From Okeania sp034190295 (GTDB taxonomy: Bacteria; Cyanobacteriota; Cyanobacteriia; Cyanobacteriales; Microcoleaceae), in NCBI GenBank assembly GCA_034190295.1, contig JAXHSW010000106.1, forward strand, positions 1 through 30,567: a DNA stretch of 30,567 nucleotides, given 5' to 3'. The notes below the pieces were generated by a model that saw only the letters and a program-made list of their open reading frames with translations, was not told the origin of the DNA and searched no databases. A program made the translations under genes and the position numbers. Numbering within the stretch: position 1 is the stretch's first letter; each line of letters starts with the position of its first letter. Below, piece by piece: positions 16,139-25,000 of the stretch.

Positions 16139-17368
16139 ATGCGCACTGCCTATCAATATAAATTAAGGCCCAACAAGGAACAAATATCCACAATAGAAAT
16201 GTGGTTAGAATTGTTGTGTCGGCAGTACAATTATCGGTTAGGTGAAAGATTCTCATGGTGGTCAGAAAACCTTTGTCCAGTTAACGCCTGCCCCTTGGTG
16301 ATGCCAATTCCAATACTCAGGGAGAATCCAGATTATTACTCTCAGAAAAAAGATTTGGTCAATACCAAAGACAAATTTCCTGAGTACAAGCTAATTCATT
16401 CTCAAGTGTTACAAGATTGCATTAAACGGGTAAAACTTGCCTTTGATAGATGGTTGAAAGGAGACAAAAATAGACATAAATTAGGGAAACCAAGATTTAA
16501 AGGAAAAGGACGTTATCGCAGTTTTACTTATCCTCAAATCAAACAAAACTGTATTGAAGGAAATAAGATAAACTTGCCAAAAATAGGAAAGGTAAAGTTG
16601 ATTAAACATCGACCATTACCGGATGATTTTCAAATTAAAACAGTAACTATTAGTCGTAAAGCAGATGGTTATTATATTACTTTATCCCTAGAAGACAGAT
16701 CAGTTCCAGCTTTAACAACTAAAGTGGAACCAACATTAAAAAACACTCTGGGAATCGATATGGGGTTGAAGGAATTCTTAGTAACAAGTGAAGGAGAATC
16801 TGTTCCCATACCTCAATACTATCGAAAATCTCAGAAACGATTAAAGACTCTACATAAACGTTTATCTCGTAAAAAGAAAGGAAGTAACAGGTGGTCAAAA
16901 GCTCTTCTAGCTGTTGCCAAACAACATAAAAAAATTGCCGATAAACGTAAAGACTTTCATTTCAAAACAGCCAATGAATTGTTATTAAAAGCAGAAGTAA
17001 TCGCCCATGAAAACTTAAATATTAAAGGGCAAGCATTGACTCATTTGAGTAAATCAATTAACGATGCAGGATGGGGACAATTCTTATCTATTTTGACTGT
17101 CAAAGCCGGAAATGCTGGAGTGAAAACTATAGGAGTGAACCCCAAAAATACCAGCCAAGATTGCTCAAACTGTGGGGAAAAAGTCGATAAAGAATTAAAC
17201 ATACGAATTCATTCTTGTCCGTATTGCGGTGTTGTAATAGACCGCGACTTAAATGCGGCAATAAATATAAAAAATAGGGCGGTAGGGCATTCCGTCCTTA
17301 AAGCTCGTGGAGCCCGACGGAATACCGGGGCTGCGAAACGAGAAGCCCACACTAAGCTGGCGCTATAG
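16139..17368 (+). CDS. tnpB: TnpB, RNA-guided nuclease of an IS200/IS605-type element
   Basis: This intact 409-residue TnpB is the ancestor-type relative of Cas12. The family cuts DNA with a guide RNA made from the element's right end, which helps keep the element in the genome. An N-terminal helix-turn-helix-like part (MRTAYQYKLRPNKEQISTIE) leads to a central basic region (KPRFKGKGRYRSFTYPQIK). The split RuvC nuclease has D207 (LGIDMGLKEF), E291 (AHENLNI) and D370 (DRDLNAAINI). A zinc finger lies between the last two, with C342-C345 (CSNCG) and C360-C363 (CPYCG). All catalytic residues are present. No tnpA transposase is next to it, so it would need one in trans. It differs clearly from the broken tnpB at 10357-11650. 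Its end lies only 61 bp before folE. Confidence 0.95.
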   Translation: MRTAYQYKLRPNKEQISTIEMWLELLCRQYNYRLGERFSWWSENLCPVNACPLVMPIPILRENPDYYSQKKDLVNTKDKFPEYKLIHSQVLQDCIKRVKLAFDRWLKGDKNRHKLGKPRFKGKGRYRSFTYPQIKQNCIEGNKINLPKIGKVKLIKHRPLPDDFQIKTVTISRKADGYYITLSLEDRSVPALTTKVEPTLKNTLGIDMGLKEFLVTSEGESVPIPQYYRKSQKRLKTLHKRLSRKKKGSNRWSKALLAVAKQHKKIADKRKDFHFKTANELLLKAEVIAHENLNIKGQALTHLSKSINDAGWGQFLSILTVKAGNAGVKTIGVNPKNTSQDCSNCGEKVDKELNIRIHSCPYCGVVIDRDLNAAINIKNRAVGHSVLKARGARRNTGAAKREAHTKLAL

Positions 17369-17385
17369 TGTGGGAGTATGTCACG
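17275..17385 (+). ncRNA. Candidate omega (guide) RNA / right end of the tnpB element
   Basis: The tnpB 3' end is unusually structured. ATTCCGTC (17289-17296) pairs with GACGGAAT (17316-17323). CCCACACTA (17346-17354) pairs perfectly with TAGTGTGGG (17366-17374), whose first three bases are the tnpB stop codon. In characterised IS200/IS605 elements the omega RNA overlaps the tnpB 3' end, finishes with such a right-end hairpin, and takes its guide from flanking DNA. By analogy the guide would come from the folE leader just downstream. The exact ends are inferred. Confidence 0.5.
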
Positions 17386-17429
17386 TCAAAATACAACTTG
17401 CTTTTTTTTAAATCTGATCCGGATCTATT

Positions 17430-18152
17430 ATGACTCAAACTTTTTCCAACGCTTCCAATAACACAACTAGCACCAATGGTCCTAAAACTTCTGATGCAGC
17501 TACAAATGGTATTTCTCACCGACCTGACCGCAGCTCCTCATCCAATGGTCAACCGATAAGGCAACAACCTCCTGCTGAAGAGACCAATGAAGCAATGATG
17601 GAGGCAGTACGGACAATGCTCCTATCAGTAGGAGAAAATCCCGAACGAGAAGGATTACTCAAGACTCCTAAGCGGGTTGCAGAAGCAATGCGATTCCTCA
17701 CTCAAGGCTATAATCAATCTCTTGAAGAAATTGTCAATAATGCCATTTTTGACGAAGGTCATAACGAAATGGTTCTAGTTAGAGATATCAATCTTTTTAG
17801 TCTTTGTGAACATCATATGTTACCATTTATGGGAAAAGCCCATGTAGCTTATATTCCCAATCAAAAAGTAGTAGGTCTGAGTAAGCTAGCTCGGGTTGTG
17901 GAAATGTATTCTCGTAGATTGCAAGTTCAGGAGCGACTCAACCGTCAAATTGCTGAGGCAATTCAACAAGTTTTAGAACCAAAAGGTGTTGCAGTTGTCA
18001 TAGAAGCTACTCATATGTGTATGGTAATGCGAGGAGTACAAAAACCTGGGTCTTGGACTGTTACAAGTGCTATGCTCGGTTTATTTGAAGAAGATCAGAA
18101 AGTTAGAGAAGAATACCTGAGCTTAATTCGCCATCAACCTGCATTCTTTTAA
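17430..18152 (+). CDS. folE: GTP cyclohydrolase I
   Basis: This 240-residue enzyme turns GTP into 7,8-dihydroneopterin triphosphate, the first step to folate and tetrahydrobiopterin-type pterins. The catalytic core runs from about residue 55 to the end: MLLSVGENPEREGLLKTPKR, then FDEGHNEMVLVRDINLFSLC, EHHMLPFMGKAHVAYIPNQK, VVGLSKLARVVEMYSRRLQV and QERL, then THMCMVMRGVQKPGSWTVTS. The zinc ligands (Cys and His of LCEHH, Cys of THMCM) are in place. The first roughly 50 residues are a Ser/Asn/Thr-rich, probably disordered extension, seen in other cyanobacterial FolE proteins. The start is ATG 17430, only 61 bp after tnpB, so the element may have displaced or replaced the native promoter. Confidence 0.96.
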   Translation: MTQTFSNASNNTTSTNGPKTSDAATNGISHRPDRSSSSNGQPIRQQPPAEETNEAMMEAVRTMLLSVGENPEREGLLKTPKRVAEAMRFLTQGYNQSLEEIVNNAIFDEGHNEMVLVRDINLFSLCEHHMLPFMGKAHVAYIPNQKVVGLSKLARVVEMYSRRLQVQERLNRQIAEAIQQVLEPKGVAVVIEATHMCMVMRGVQKPGSWTVTSAMLGLFEEDQKVREEYLSLIRHQPAFF

Positions 18153-18626
18153 CTAGCTATTCATTAATTGATAATGGATAATGAATAATGGATAATTACC
18201 TCGGGTTTTAACCGTTACGGAATTGAATATAAGGAAATATTATTTCTTCTTTCTCCTTGCTTATGAGAGGCTTTAAACCTTTGGGGATTAATTATCAATT
18301 ATCAATTTCCATTATCCATTGGTAACTGAATGCTCTGGGAATAAGGAAGCAACTTTTCTTATTTCCCTCTTCTTTTTGACAATAATTATGTATATAAAAG
18401 TAGGGAAAAAAGCTGAGAGTTAAAGCAAATATAGCAATATGATTTTAGTTGTGAGATATGGGAGAATTTTGTTTTAAGTATGGAGGTATGGAGGGAAGAA
18501 ACGAAGAGAGAAGAATTAATATAACTGCTATATTCTATGCTTTAAAGGAACATCTAAATTCTCACATCTGATTCAGTTATTGCTATAATTAAACAAACAA
18601 ATCTATATATTAAAGAGATTTATGGT
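18153..18626. other. Spacer with a MITE-like repeat
   Basis: The repeat at 18159-18322 fills the first third. The remainder (18323-18626) is AT-rich with purine-rich stretches (GGAGGTATGGAGGGAAG) and no gene. The promoter of the phosphohexomutase is probably in the last 100 bp. Confidence 0.55.
18159..18322. mobile_element. MITE-like dispersed repeat between folE and the mutase
   Basis: The element is bounded by TTCATTAATTGATAATGGAT on the left and, inverted, by ATTATCAATTATCAATTTCC ... TATCCATTGG on the right. Its inner part (GATAATTACCTC, TAACCGTT, ATAAGGAAATATTATTTCTT) matches 11325-11420 inside the tnpB relic. It has no coding capacity. Two copies with the same inner order point to a mobile or copied element. 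Confidence 0.65.
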
Positions 18627-20069
18627 ATGGCTAAACCAATAAAATTTGGAACAGATGGCTGGCGCGGTGTGATAGCTGATGATTTTACTTTTGAACGAGT
18701 TTCTTTAGTAGCAGCAATCGCAGCGCGAATTTTAGAGAAAAATTATGCTAGTTCTACGAATAATAGTAAAACAGTAATTGTTGGCTACGACCGTAGATTT
18801 ATGGCCGAAGAATTTGCCCAAGTTGCTGCTGAAGCTATTCAAAATGCAGGGTTTGATGTGCTGTTAACAGAAACTTACGCTCCTACTCCAGCTTTTAGTT
18901 GGGCAGCATTTGAAAAACAAGCTCTTGGAGCAATTGTTATGACTGCTAGCCATAATCCAGGAAAATATTTAGGGTTAAAAGTAAAGGGTGCTTTTGGTGG
19001 CTCAGTACCTCCAGAAATTACACAACAAATAGAAGAATTATTAACAGTTGAAGTAGAAAAAGATAAGCTTCAGGGGAGCAAAATAGAAAGTTTTAATCCT
19101 TGGCCTAGTTATTGTGAAACTCTACAAAAAATGGTAGATATAGACAACATTAAGTCTGCTATTAATGAAGGAAAATTAAAAGTTTTTGCAGATGTAATGC
19201 ACGGTGCTGCTGCTGGAGGGTTGCAAAAAATATTGGGAGTAGAAATTCAAGAGGTTAATGGTAATCGCGATCCTTTATTTGATGGTGGTGCCCCTGAACC
19301 TTTGCCTCGCTATTTGAGTAAACTTTTTAAAGAAATGAAAAGTTATCGAGCAACAAATGAGGGAAGTTTATCCATTGGATTAGTGTTTGATGGAGATAGC
19401 GATCGCATTGCTGCTGTGGATGGTGAGGGTAATTTTCTCAGCTCCCAAATTTTAATTCCTATTCTGATAGAACATCTGACAACTAGGCATGGGTTTAGTG
19501 GGGAAGTTGTGAAGACTATTAGTGGTTCCGATCTATTTCCGAAGGTGGCACAATTATATAATATGCCAATTTTTGAAACTCCCATTGGTTATAAGTATAT
19601 TGCCGACCGGATGTTGTCAACTAAAGTGCTTGTGGGTGGAGAAGAGTCTGGGGGTATTGGTTATGGTACTCATATTCCGGAAAGGGATGCTTTATTATCA
19701 GCACTCTATTTGTTAGAAGCAGTAGTTATGTCTGGTGAAGATTTAAGTGCAATTTACCGCCAACTTCAAGAAAAAACAGCTTTTAGTTCTGTTTATGACC
19801 GGATAGATTTACCTTTGCCTAATATGGAGGTGCGATCGCGTTTGTTGGAGCAGTTAGAAAATTATCCTTTGACAGAGGTTGCTGGACAAAAAGTGGTTGA
19901 TTGTTTGACTATAGATGGGTATAAGTTGCGGTTAGCTGATGGTCGTTGGTTATTGATTCGCTTTAGTGGTACTGAACCTGTTTTGCGACTTTATTGTGAA
20001 GCGGCGGATATGCAGCAGGTTAAGCAGACTTTGGAATGGGCTAAAAATTGGGCTAACAGTATTGCTTGA
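18627..20069 (+). CDS. Phosphoglucomutase/phosphomannomutase family protein
   Basis: This 480-residue alpha-D-phosphohexomutase interconverts sugar 1- and 6-phosphates through a phosphoserine intermediate. The start IKFGTDGWRGVIADDFT is typical. Domain 1 has the active-site serine S108 in TASHNPGKYLGLK (106-118). The metal loop FDGDSDR is at 254-260, and the sugar-binding loop GGEESGG is at 337-343, followed by GYGTHIPERD. The C-terminal phosphate-binding loop is RFSGTEPVLR near 447-456. Substrate preference (glucose, mannose or glucosamine phosphate) cannot be read from the motifs alone. Its length matches the cyanobacterial group that sits alongside the main Pgm and GlmM. It feeds nucleotide-sugar supply, in principle including the rfbB branch. 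The repeat field begins 15 bp after its stop codon. Confidence 0.93.
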   Translation: MAKPIKFGTDGWRGVIADDFTFERVSLVAAIAARILEKNYASSTNNSKTVIVGYDRRFMAEEFAQVAAEAIQNAGFDVLLTETYAPTPAFSWAAFEKQALGAIVMTASHNPGKYLGLKVKGAFGGSVPPEITQQIEELLTVEVEKDKLQGSKIESFNPWPSYCETLQKMVDIDNIKSAINEGKLKVFADVMHGAAAGGLQKILGVEIQEVNGNRDPLFDGGAPEPLPRYLSKLFKEMKSYRATNEGSLSIGLVFDGDSDRIAAVDGEGNFLSSQILIPILIEHLTTRHGFSGEVVKTISGSDLFPKVAQLYNMPIFETPIGYKYIADRMLSTKVLVGGEESGGIGYGTHIPERDALLSALYLLEAVVMSGEDLSAIYRQLQEKTAFSSVYDRIDLPLPNMEVRSRLLEQLENYPLTEVAGQKVVDCLTIDGYKLRLADGRWLLIRFSGTEPVLRLYCEAADMQQVKQTLEWAKNWANSIA

Positions 20070-20742
20070 TTTATGCAAAGTTTTTGCTAGACAAGGATTT
20101 AACCACGGATACAGGGACGATTCATTTGCATTCTGTGAAGTTGTTGCTAGACAAGGATTAGGCCACGGATATACGGATGATTCATCTGCATTTTGTGAAG
20201 TTGTTGCTAGACAAGGATTCGGCCACGGATATACGGATGATTAGTCTGCATTTTGTGAAGCTCAAAAAAAACGGCAAGGCTTTTCCCCTTGCATCACCAA
20301 AAAAATTATGAGAGTATGTAATCATTGGGTGTCACTCGCCCCTATACATGACTTTTTATTCAACCAAAAAACAGCATTTCGTTACTGAATATATATAGAA
20401 GAGATACTCACACCATCTAGACAAGGATTTAGCTACGGATACAGGGATGATTAATCTGCATTCTGTGAAATTGTTGCTAGACAAGGATTCGGCCACGGAC
20501 ATACGGATGATTCATCTGCATTTTGTGAAGCTCAAAAAAAACTGCAAGGTGTTTCCCCTTGCATCACCAAAAAAATTATGAGAGTATGTAATCATTGGGT
20601 GTCACTCGCCCCTATACATGACTTTTTATTCAACCCCAAAACAGCATTTCGTTACTGAATATATATAGAAGAGATACTCACACCATCTAGACAAGGATTT
20701 AGCTACGGATACAGGGATGATTAATCTACATTCTGTGAAATT

Positions 20743-21101
20743 GTTGCTAGACAAGGATTCGGCCACGGATATACGGATGATTCATCTGCATTTTGTGAAG
20801 CTCAAAAAAAACTGCAAGGTGTTTCCCCTTGCATCGCCAAAAAAATCGTGATACAATCTAACCATTGGGTGTCACTCGCCCCTACGCATGACTTTTTATT
20901 CAACCCCAAAATAGCATATCCTCACTGAATACTTATGGAAGGGAAACTCACACCATCAAAGCACCAGAAAAATATCATCCGGTGAAGCACTACCGAAAGG
21001 CGATCGCCAAATTTGCCCGCCCCATCAACACATCCATAATATTTACTCATGTAGAAGTGATGTAGCTACCGCACTTGCTCTGCGATCGCTATATTCACAA
21101 A
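20743..21101. repeat. 359-bp direct duplication, copy 1
   Basis: This copy appears identical by eye to 21177-21535, offset by 434 bp. It includes one 60-bp unit, one hairpin block and a unique-looking segment (CACCATCAAAGCACCAG to CGCTATATTCAC) that is absent from the earlier 270-bp periods. Perfect identity suggests very recent duplication or gene conversion. Confidence 0.9.
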
Positions 21102-21176
21102 TCCAGAATTTATCATCCTGTGAAGCTCAAAAAAAAACGGCAAGGTATTTCCCCTTGCATCCTCAAAAAAATCCTT

Positions 21177-21535
21177 GTTGCTAGACAAGGATTCGGCCAC
21201 GGATATACGGATGATTCATCTGCATTTTGTGAAGCTCAAAAAAAACTGCAAGGTGTTTCCCCTTGCATCGCCAAAAAAATCGTGATACAATCTAACCATT
21301 GGGTGTCACTCGCCCCTACGCATGACTTTTTATTCAACCCCAAAATAGCATATCCTCACTGAATACTTATGGAAGGGAAACTCACACCATCAAAGCACCA
21401 GAAAAATATCATCCGGTGAAGCACTACCGAAAGGCGATCGCCAAATTTGCCCGCCCCATCAACACATCCATAATATTTACTCATGTAGAAGTGATGTAGC
21501 TACCGCACTTGCTCTGCGATCGCTATATTCACAAA
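21177..21535. repeat. 359-bp direct duplication, copy 2
   Basis: Second copy of 20743-21101. Between the copies (21102-21176) and again after this one (from 21536) lie diverged hairpin blocks reading CATC(C/T)TGTGAAGCTC. Confidence 0.9.
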
Positions 21536-21778
21536 CCAAATAAAAATTATCATCTTGTGAAGCTCTAAAAAAAACTGCAAGGTATTTCCTCTTGCATCCT
21601 CAAAAAAATCATTGTTGCCAGACAAGGATTATGCCACGGATACAGGGATGATTCATCTGCATTTTGTGAAGCACCAAAAAAACTGCAAGGATTTTCCCCT
21701 TGCATCCTCAAAAAAATCGTGATACTATTTAAGCATTGGGAGTCGTTCGCCCCTACGCATGACTTTTTATTCAACACA

Positions 21779-22009
21779 AAAAAAACATTTCATTTAATTT
21801 TAGTATTTTAGTAATTTATAGGCGATCGCCTACCAGGGGAATAGAGCGATCGCTCTTGTTTTTGTTTAAAGCCTTTTAATCACCCCAACTATACCAATTT
21901 CATCAAATATTGCTACAGTCACGACTTTCCTTACAAGCAAAAATTATTGTCAAATGCCAAAATATGTAGTGCTATAAAATAAAATTGACAGGTTACTAAA
22001 TATAAAATT
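21779..22009. other. Leader of the NACHT gene
   Basis: AT-rich DNA with two HIP1-type sites (GGCGATCGCC near 21822, GCGATCGC near 21846). TTGTCA at 21947-21952 and a TATA-rich GCTATAAAAT at 21971-21980 could form a weak promoter with long spacing, and TTGACA occurs at 21985-21990. None is convincing. No Shine-Dalgarno sequence precedes the ATG at 22010. Confidence 0.35.
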
Positions 22010-25000
22010 ATGGAAGCAAGTTTAGTAGGTTTAGCAGGTTGGGGATTATCAAAAATAGCAGATTCATTGTGGGATACTGCTTGGGAAAAAGGAGGTAAAA
22101 GCCTCACTCAATCTCTCAATAAAACAGATATAGAAAAAGCAATTAAATCTGGAGAAAAAGCTGTGAAGGAATGGGAAAAAGAACTCTCGCCTCAACAGCT
22201 TTTGTTTTATTCGGCTAAACAAGATGGTTGGAATGGAGTTAATAAATTTATCAGCCAATATTTTCAAAATTCTGCCGTTTTGCAAGAGTTACAAAAACCA
22301 TTAATTAGTCAAGGCAAGCCAGATATTGAGATTTTAATTACTATTTTTCAACAAGAAGCACAGACAAAAAATATTCAATTAAATCAACAATCTCTACAAC
22401 CTTGGATAGAAACTTTTGTGAATGCTTATTTTCAACAAACTGATACTTATATTAAATTCCAAGTAGCTAAACAAAATTATTTTGAGCAATTAGCAAATTG
22501 GTTTGATGATGTAAAATTTGCGGGCATTTCTGTACCAGGGCAAGAAATAGAAAAGTCAGAAAAATTAGCCTATATTTTTGTCATGCCAGATGTGGTAGAA
22601 GATGTCTCAACAGGAGGGGGTTTTGAAAGGGATTTATTATTAGCAGGAACTGGGGAAAAACTGGAAAGGGAATTATTGATAAATACTACTGGCAGAAAAT
22701 TTTTAGCCTCAGAATTATTGACTCAAAGTCAGTCACAGAAATTTGTAATATTAGGTGCCCCTGGTTCGGGAAAAACAACTTTGATGAGTTATTTTGCCGT
22801 GATGTTGGCTCAGTCGATCCCTCCAACCCCCCTTGGTAAGGGGTCGATCCCCCCAACCCCCCTTGGTAAGGGGGGCTATAGTCAGGAAAATCCTTTGGTT
22901 CAAAATAGCGATCGCTACACTGAGTCTTCTGAGTCGATCCCCCCAACCCCCCTTGGTAAGGGGGGCTATAGTTATGGAAACTATGTGGGTGAGATGGGCC
23001 ATAGAACATCCGTTCCGCTGCGCGATCGCTCTTTTTCCCCGCTTTCTCAGGAGGGCCAGGGGGGCTCGAAGAGTCAAGGTGCCACAATACTAGGTTTAGA
23101 CCCCAACACCGACTGGCTCCCAATTTTAATTAGAATACGAGACTTAGCGCGACATCCCGACAAAAGCATTCTCGAATATGCTCGTATATTTGCCGAGAAA
23201 ACTATGGCAGTCAAAACTTTACCAACAGGATTTTTTGAACATTGGTTAGAAGATGGCAGAGCATTAATATTGTTGGATGGTTTAGATGAAGTGGCAGAAG
23301 AAGGCAAACGTTATGATGTTGTCAAGCGCATTGAGAACTTTTTAGGGCAGTTTGACAGAAACCGAGCAATTATTACATCTCGTCCTGCGGGTTATAAACG
23401 CGACTTTTTCCGCACTGAGGAATTTCCCCACTATCAAATGCAGTCGTTTGACGATGAGAAGATTTCGGCATTTATCAATAATTGGTATGACAGTCGGTTT
23501 CGGGATAAGGGGGAGGCAGAAAGGCGCAAGGAAAGTTTACGAAAGGCGTTAGATGATAATGACCGGATTAAGTTGTTGGCCAGAAATCCCTTGTTATTGA
23601 CAATTATTGCTTTGATTCATAGGTATCAGGCAGTTTTGCCCAAAAAACGGTTTGAGCTTTATGATGCTGCCGTGAAGACGCTGTTAACTTCTTGGGATGC
23701 TAATAAAGAAATCAGTAATCAAGAGGTGTTTAAATATTTAGATTTAGACGATCTACGCAGGTTGATGGAATTGTTGGCTTTTTGGGTGCATACTCAGGGA
23801 AATGTTGGAGATAATGAGGGTGGCACTTTGATAGATAGGGATGAGTTGATAGAGCAGTTGAGTCGAGAGATTAAAACGTTGAAACAGGTGCAGTTATATC
23901 AGGCAAAGGAAGAGGCGGAAAGATTTGTAGAATTGATTCGGGAACGCACGGGGTTGTTGAATGAGCAGGGGCAAGATTTTTATGGGTTTGTGCATAAGAC
24001 TTTTCAAGAATATTTGTGTGCTGAAGAGATTGATTATCAGGCAGATAATGAGGGTGATTTTGAGATTGTTTTGGATAGTATTCGAGAACATTTGCATGAC
24101 TCACATTGGCGGGAAGTTTTACTATTGTTGATAGCGCAACAGAAGCCGAAAAAGGTGGCAAAGGCGATGCGGGCAATTTTGAATTGTGGTAGTGAGTATG
24201 AGCATTGGTTACATCGGGATTTGTTTTTTGCTGGAGATTGTTTAGCAGAAGATCCGAAAGGTTTGCGGAGTGTTGATGGTGAGTTAGTGCAGGAGATTTT
24301 GGAGAAGTTGCTTGAGTTGGAGGTCAGTAGTAAAGAGTTGGTTGGTGCTAAGGTTCGCAATCAAGTTTATCAAATTTTTTGTAGTTTACATGAAACTGAT
24401 GTTGAAACGCAAACTTTAGAGATGTTGAAGGAGCGATTTGATTTAATCGATCGGGATAGGTTGTTTTCATATCAAGGAGAGTTAGGTGAAAAGGAAGAGG
24501 CGATCGCTACCTTACTAGCAATGCTTCAGGAGAAAGATTCTGTTGTACGTCTAAAGGCTATAAGAACATTGCGTTTTTTGCAATATAATTCAGAAGCTCT
24601 AATTAGTGCGCTGCTAAAATGTCTTGATGATGAAGATTATAACGTGCGTGCAAATACGGCTTATACTTTGGGCTACTGGGGGAAAAGTTCTTATCATGCT
24701 TTTAATACTTTATTAGATTTGCTACAAAACGATAATCTAGCTGTACGTTGGGAAGCAGCTTTTATCATAGAAAAGCTAGGCTATAAAAGGTTAAGCAATA
24801 CTATAGATACAGTGCTTGAAACCTTACCACCACAATTACAAGATTGGGTTTTTGCTGTGAGTAATGATATGCCTAACTTAGATGAATTAAACAACACTTA
24901 TCAAAGTAATATCAACGCCTTACTAGAAAGACTACAAGATCAAAATCCAATTTTGCGCGGAGGAGCGGCTAATGCTTTAGGAAAGTTAGGCAATAATTCT

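Larger units (their letters stand above)
20085..21778. repeat. Nested repeat field (60-, 270- and 434-bp periods)
   Basis: The base unit, TGCTAGACAAGGATT ... CCACGGATA(C/T)A(C/G)GGATGATT ... TGCATTTTGTGAAG, is about 60 bp. Copies start near 20085, 20145, 20205, 20416, 20475, 20686, 20745, 21179 and 21614. The first three are exact 60-bp tandems. Units combine with a second block: AA(A)CTGCAAGG..TT..CCCCTTGCATC, then TCATTGGGTGTCACTCGCCC and ACATGACTTTTTATTCAACC. This recurs at 270-bp steps (20257, 20527, 20797) and then a 434-bp step (21231). Each second block carries a TGCAAGG/CCTTGCA hairpin. Short frames read through some units as 20-residue repeats, but they hit stops and I do not call them genes. 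Confidence 0.95.

Noticed and set aside
15961..16146. Minus-strand frame of 61 codons before the intact tnpB
   Set aside because: It shows no resemblance to TnpA or another family. It probably only covers element or flank DNA.
19966..20244. Open frame with 20-residue repeats (VVARQGFGHGYTDDSSAFCE) over the 3' end of the mutase gene and the first 60-bp units
   Set aside because: It overlaps the real gene in another frame, the third unit runs into a stop, and the pattern follows directly from a 60-bp repeat. There is no start signal or homologue character.
20085..21778. Possible CRISPR array
   Set aside because: The period changes (60, 270, 434 bp), the units are long and diverged, the intervening DNA is itself repeated, and no cas gene is present.
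22686..23123. Open frames on the minus strand within the NACHT repeat block
   Set aside because: They mirror the same GC-rich repeat (SPPYQGGLGG type). Such strings arise on both strands of this repeat.
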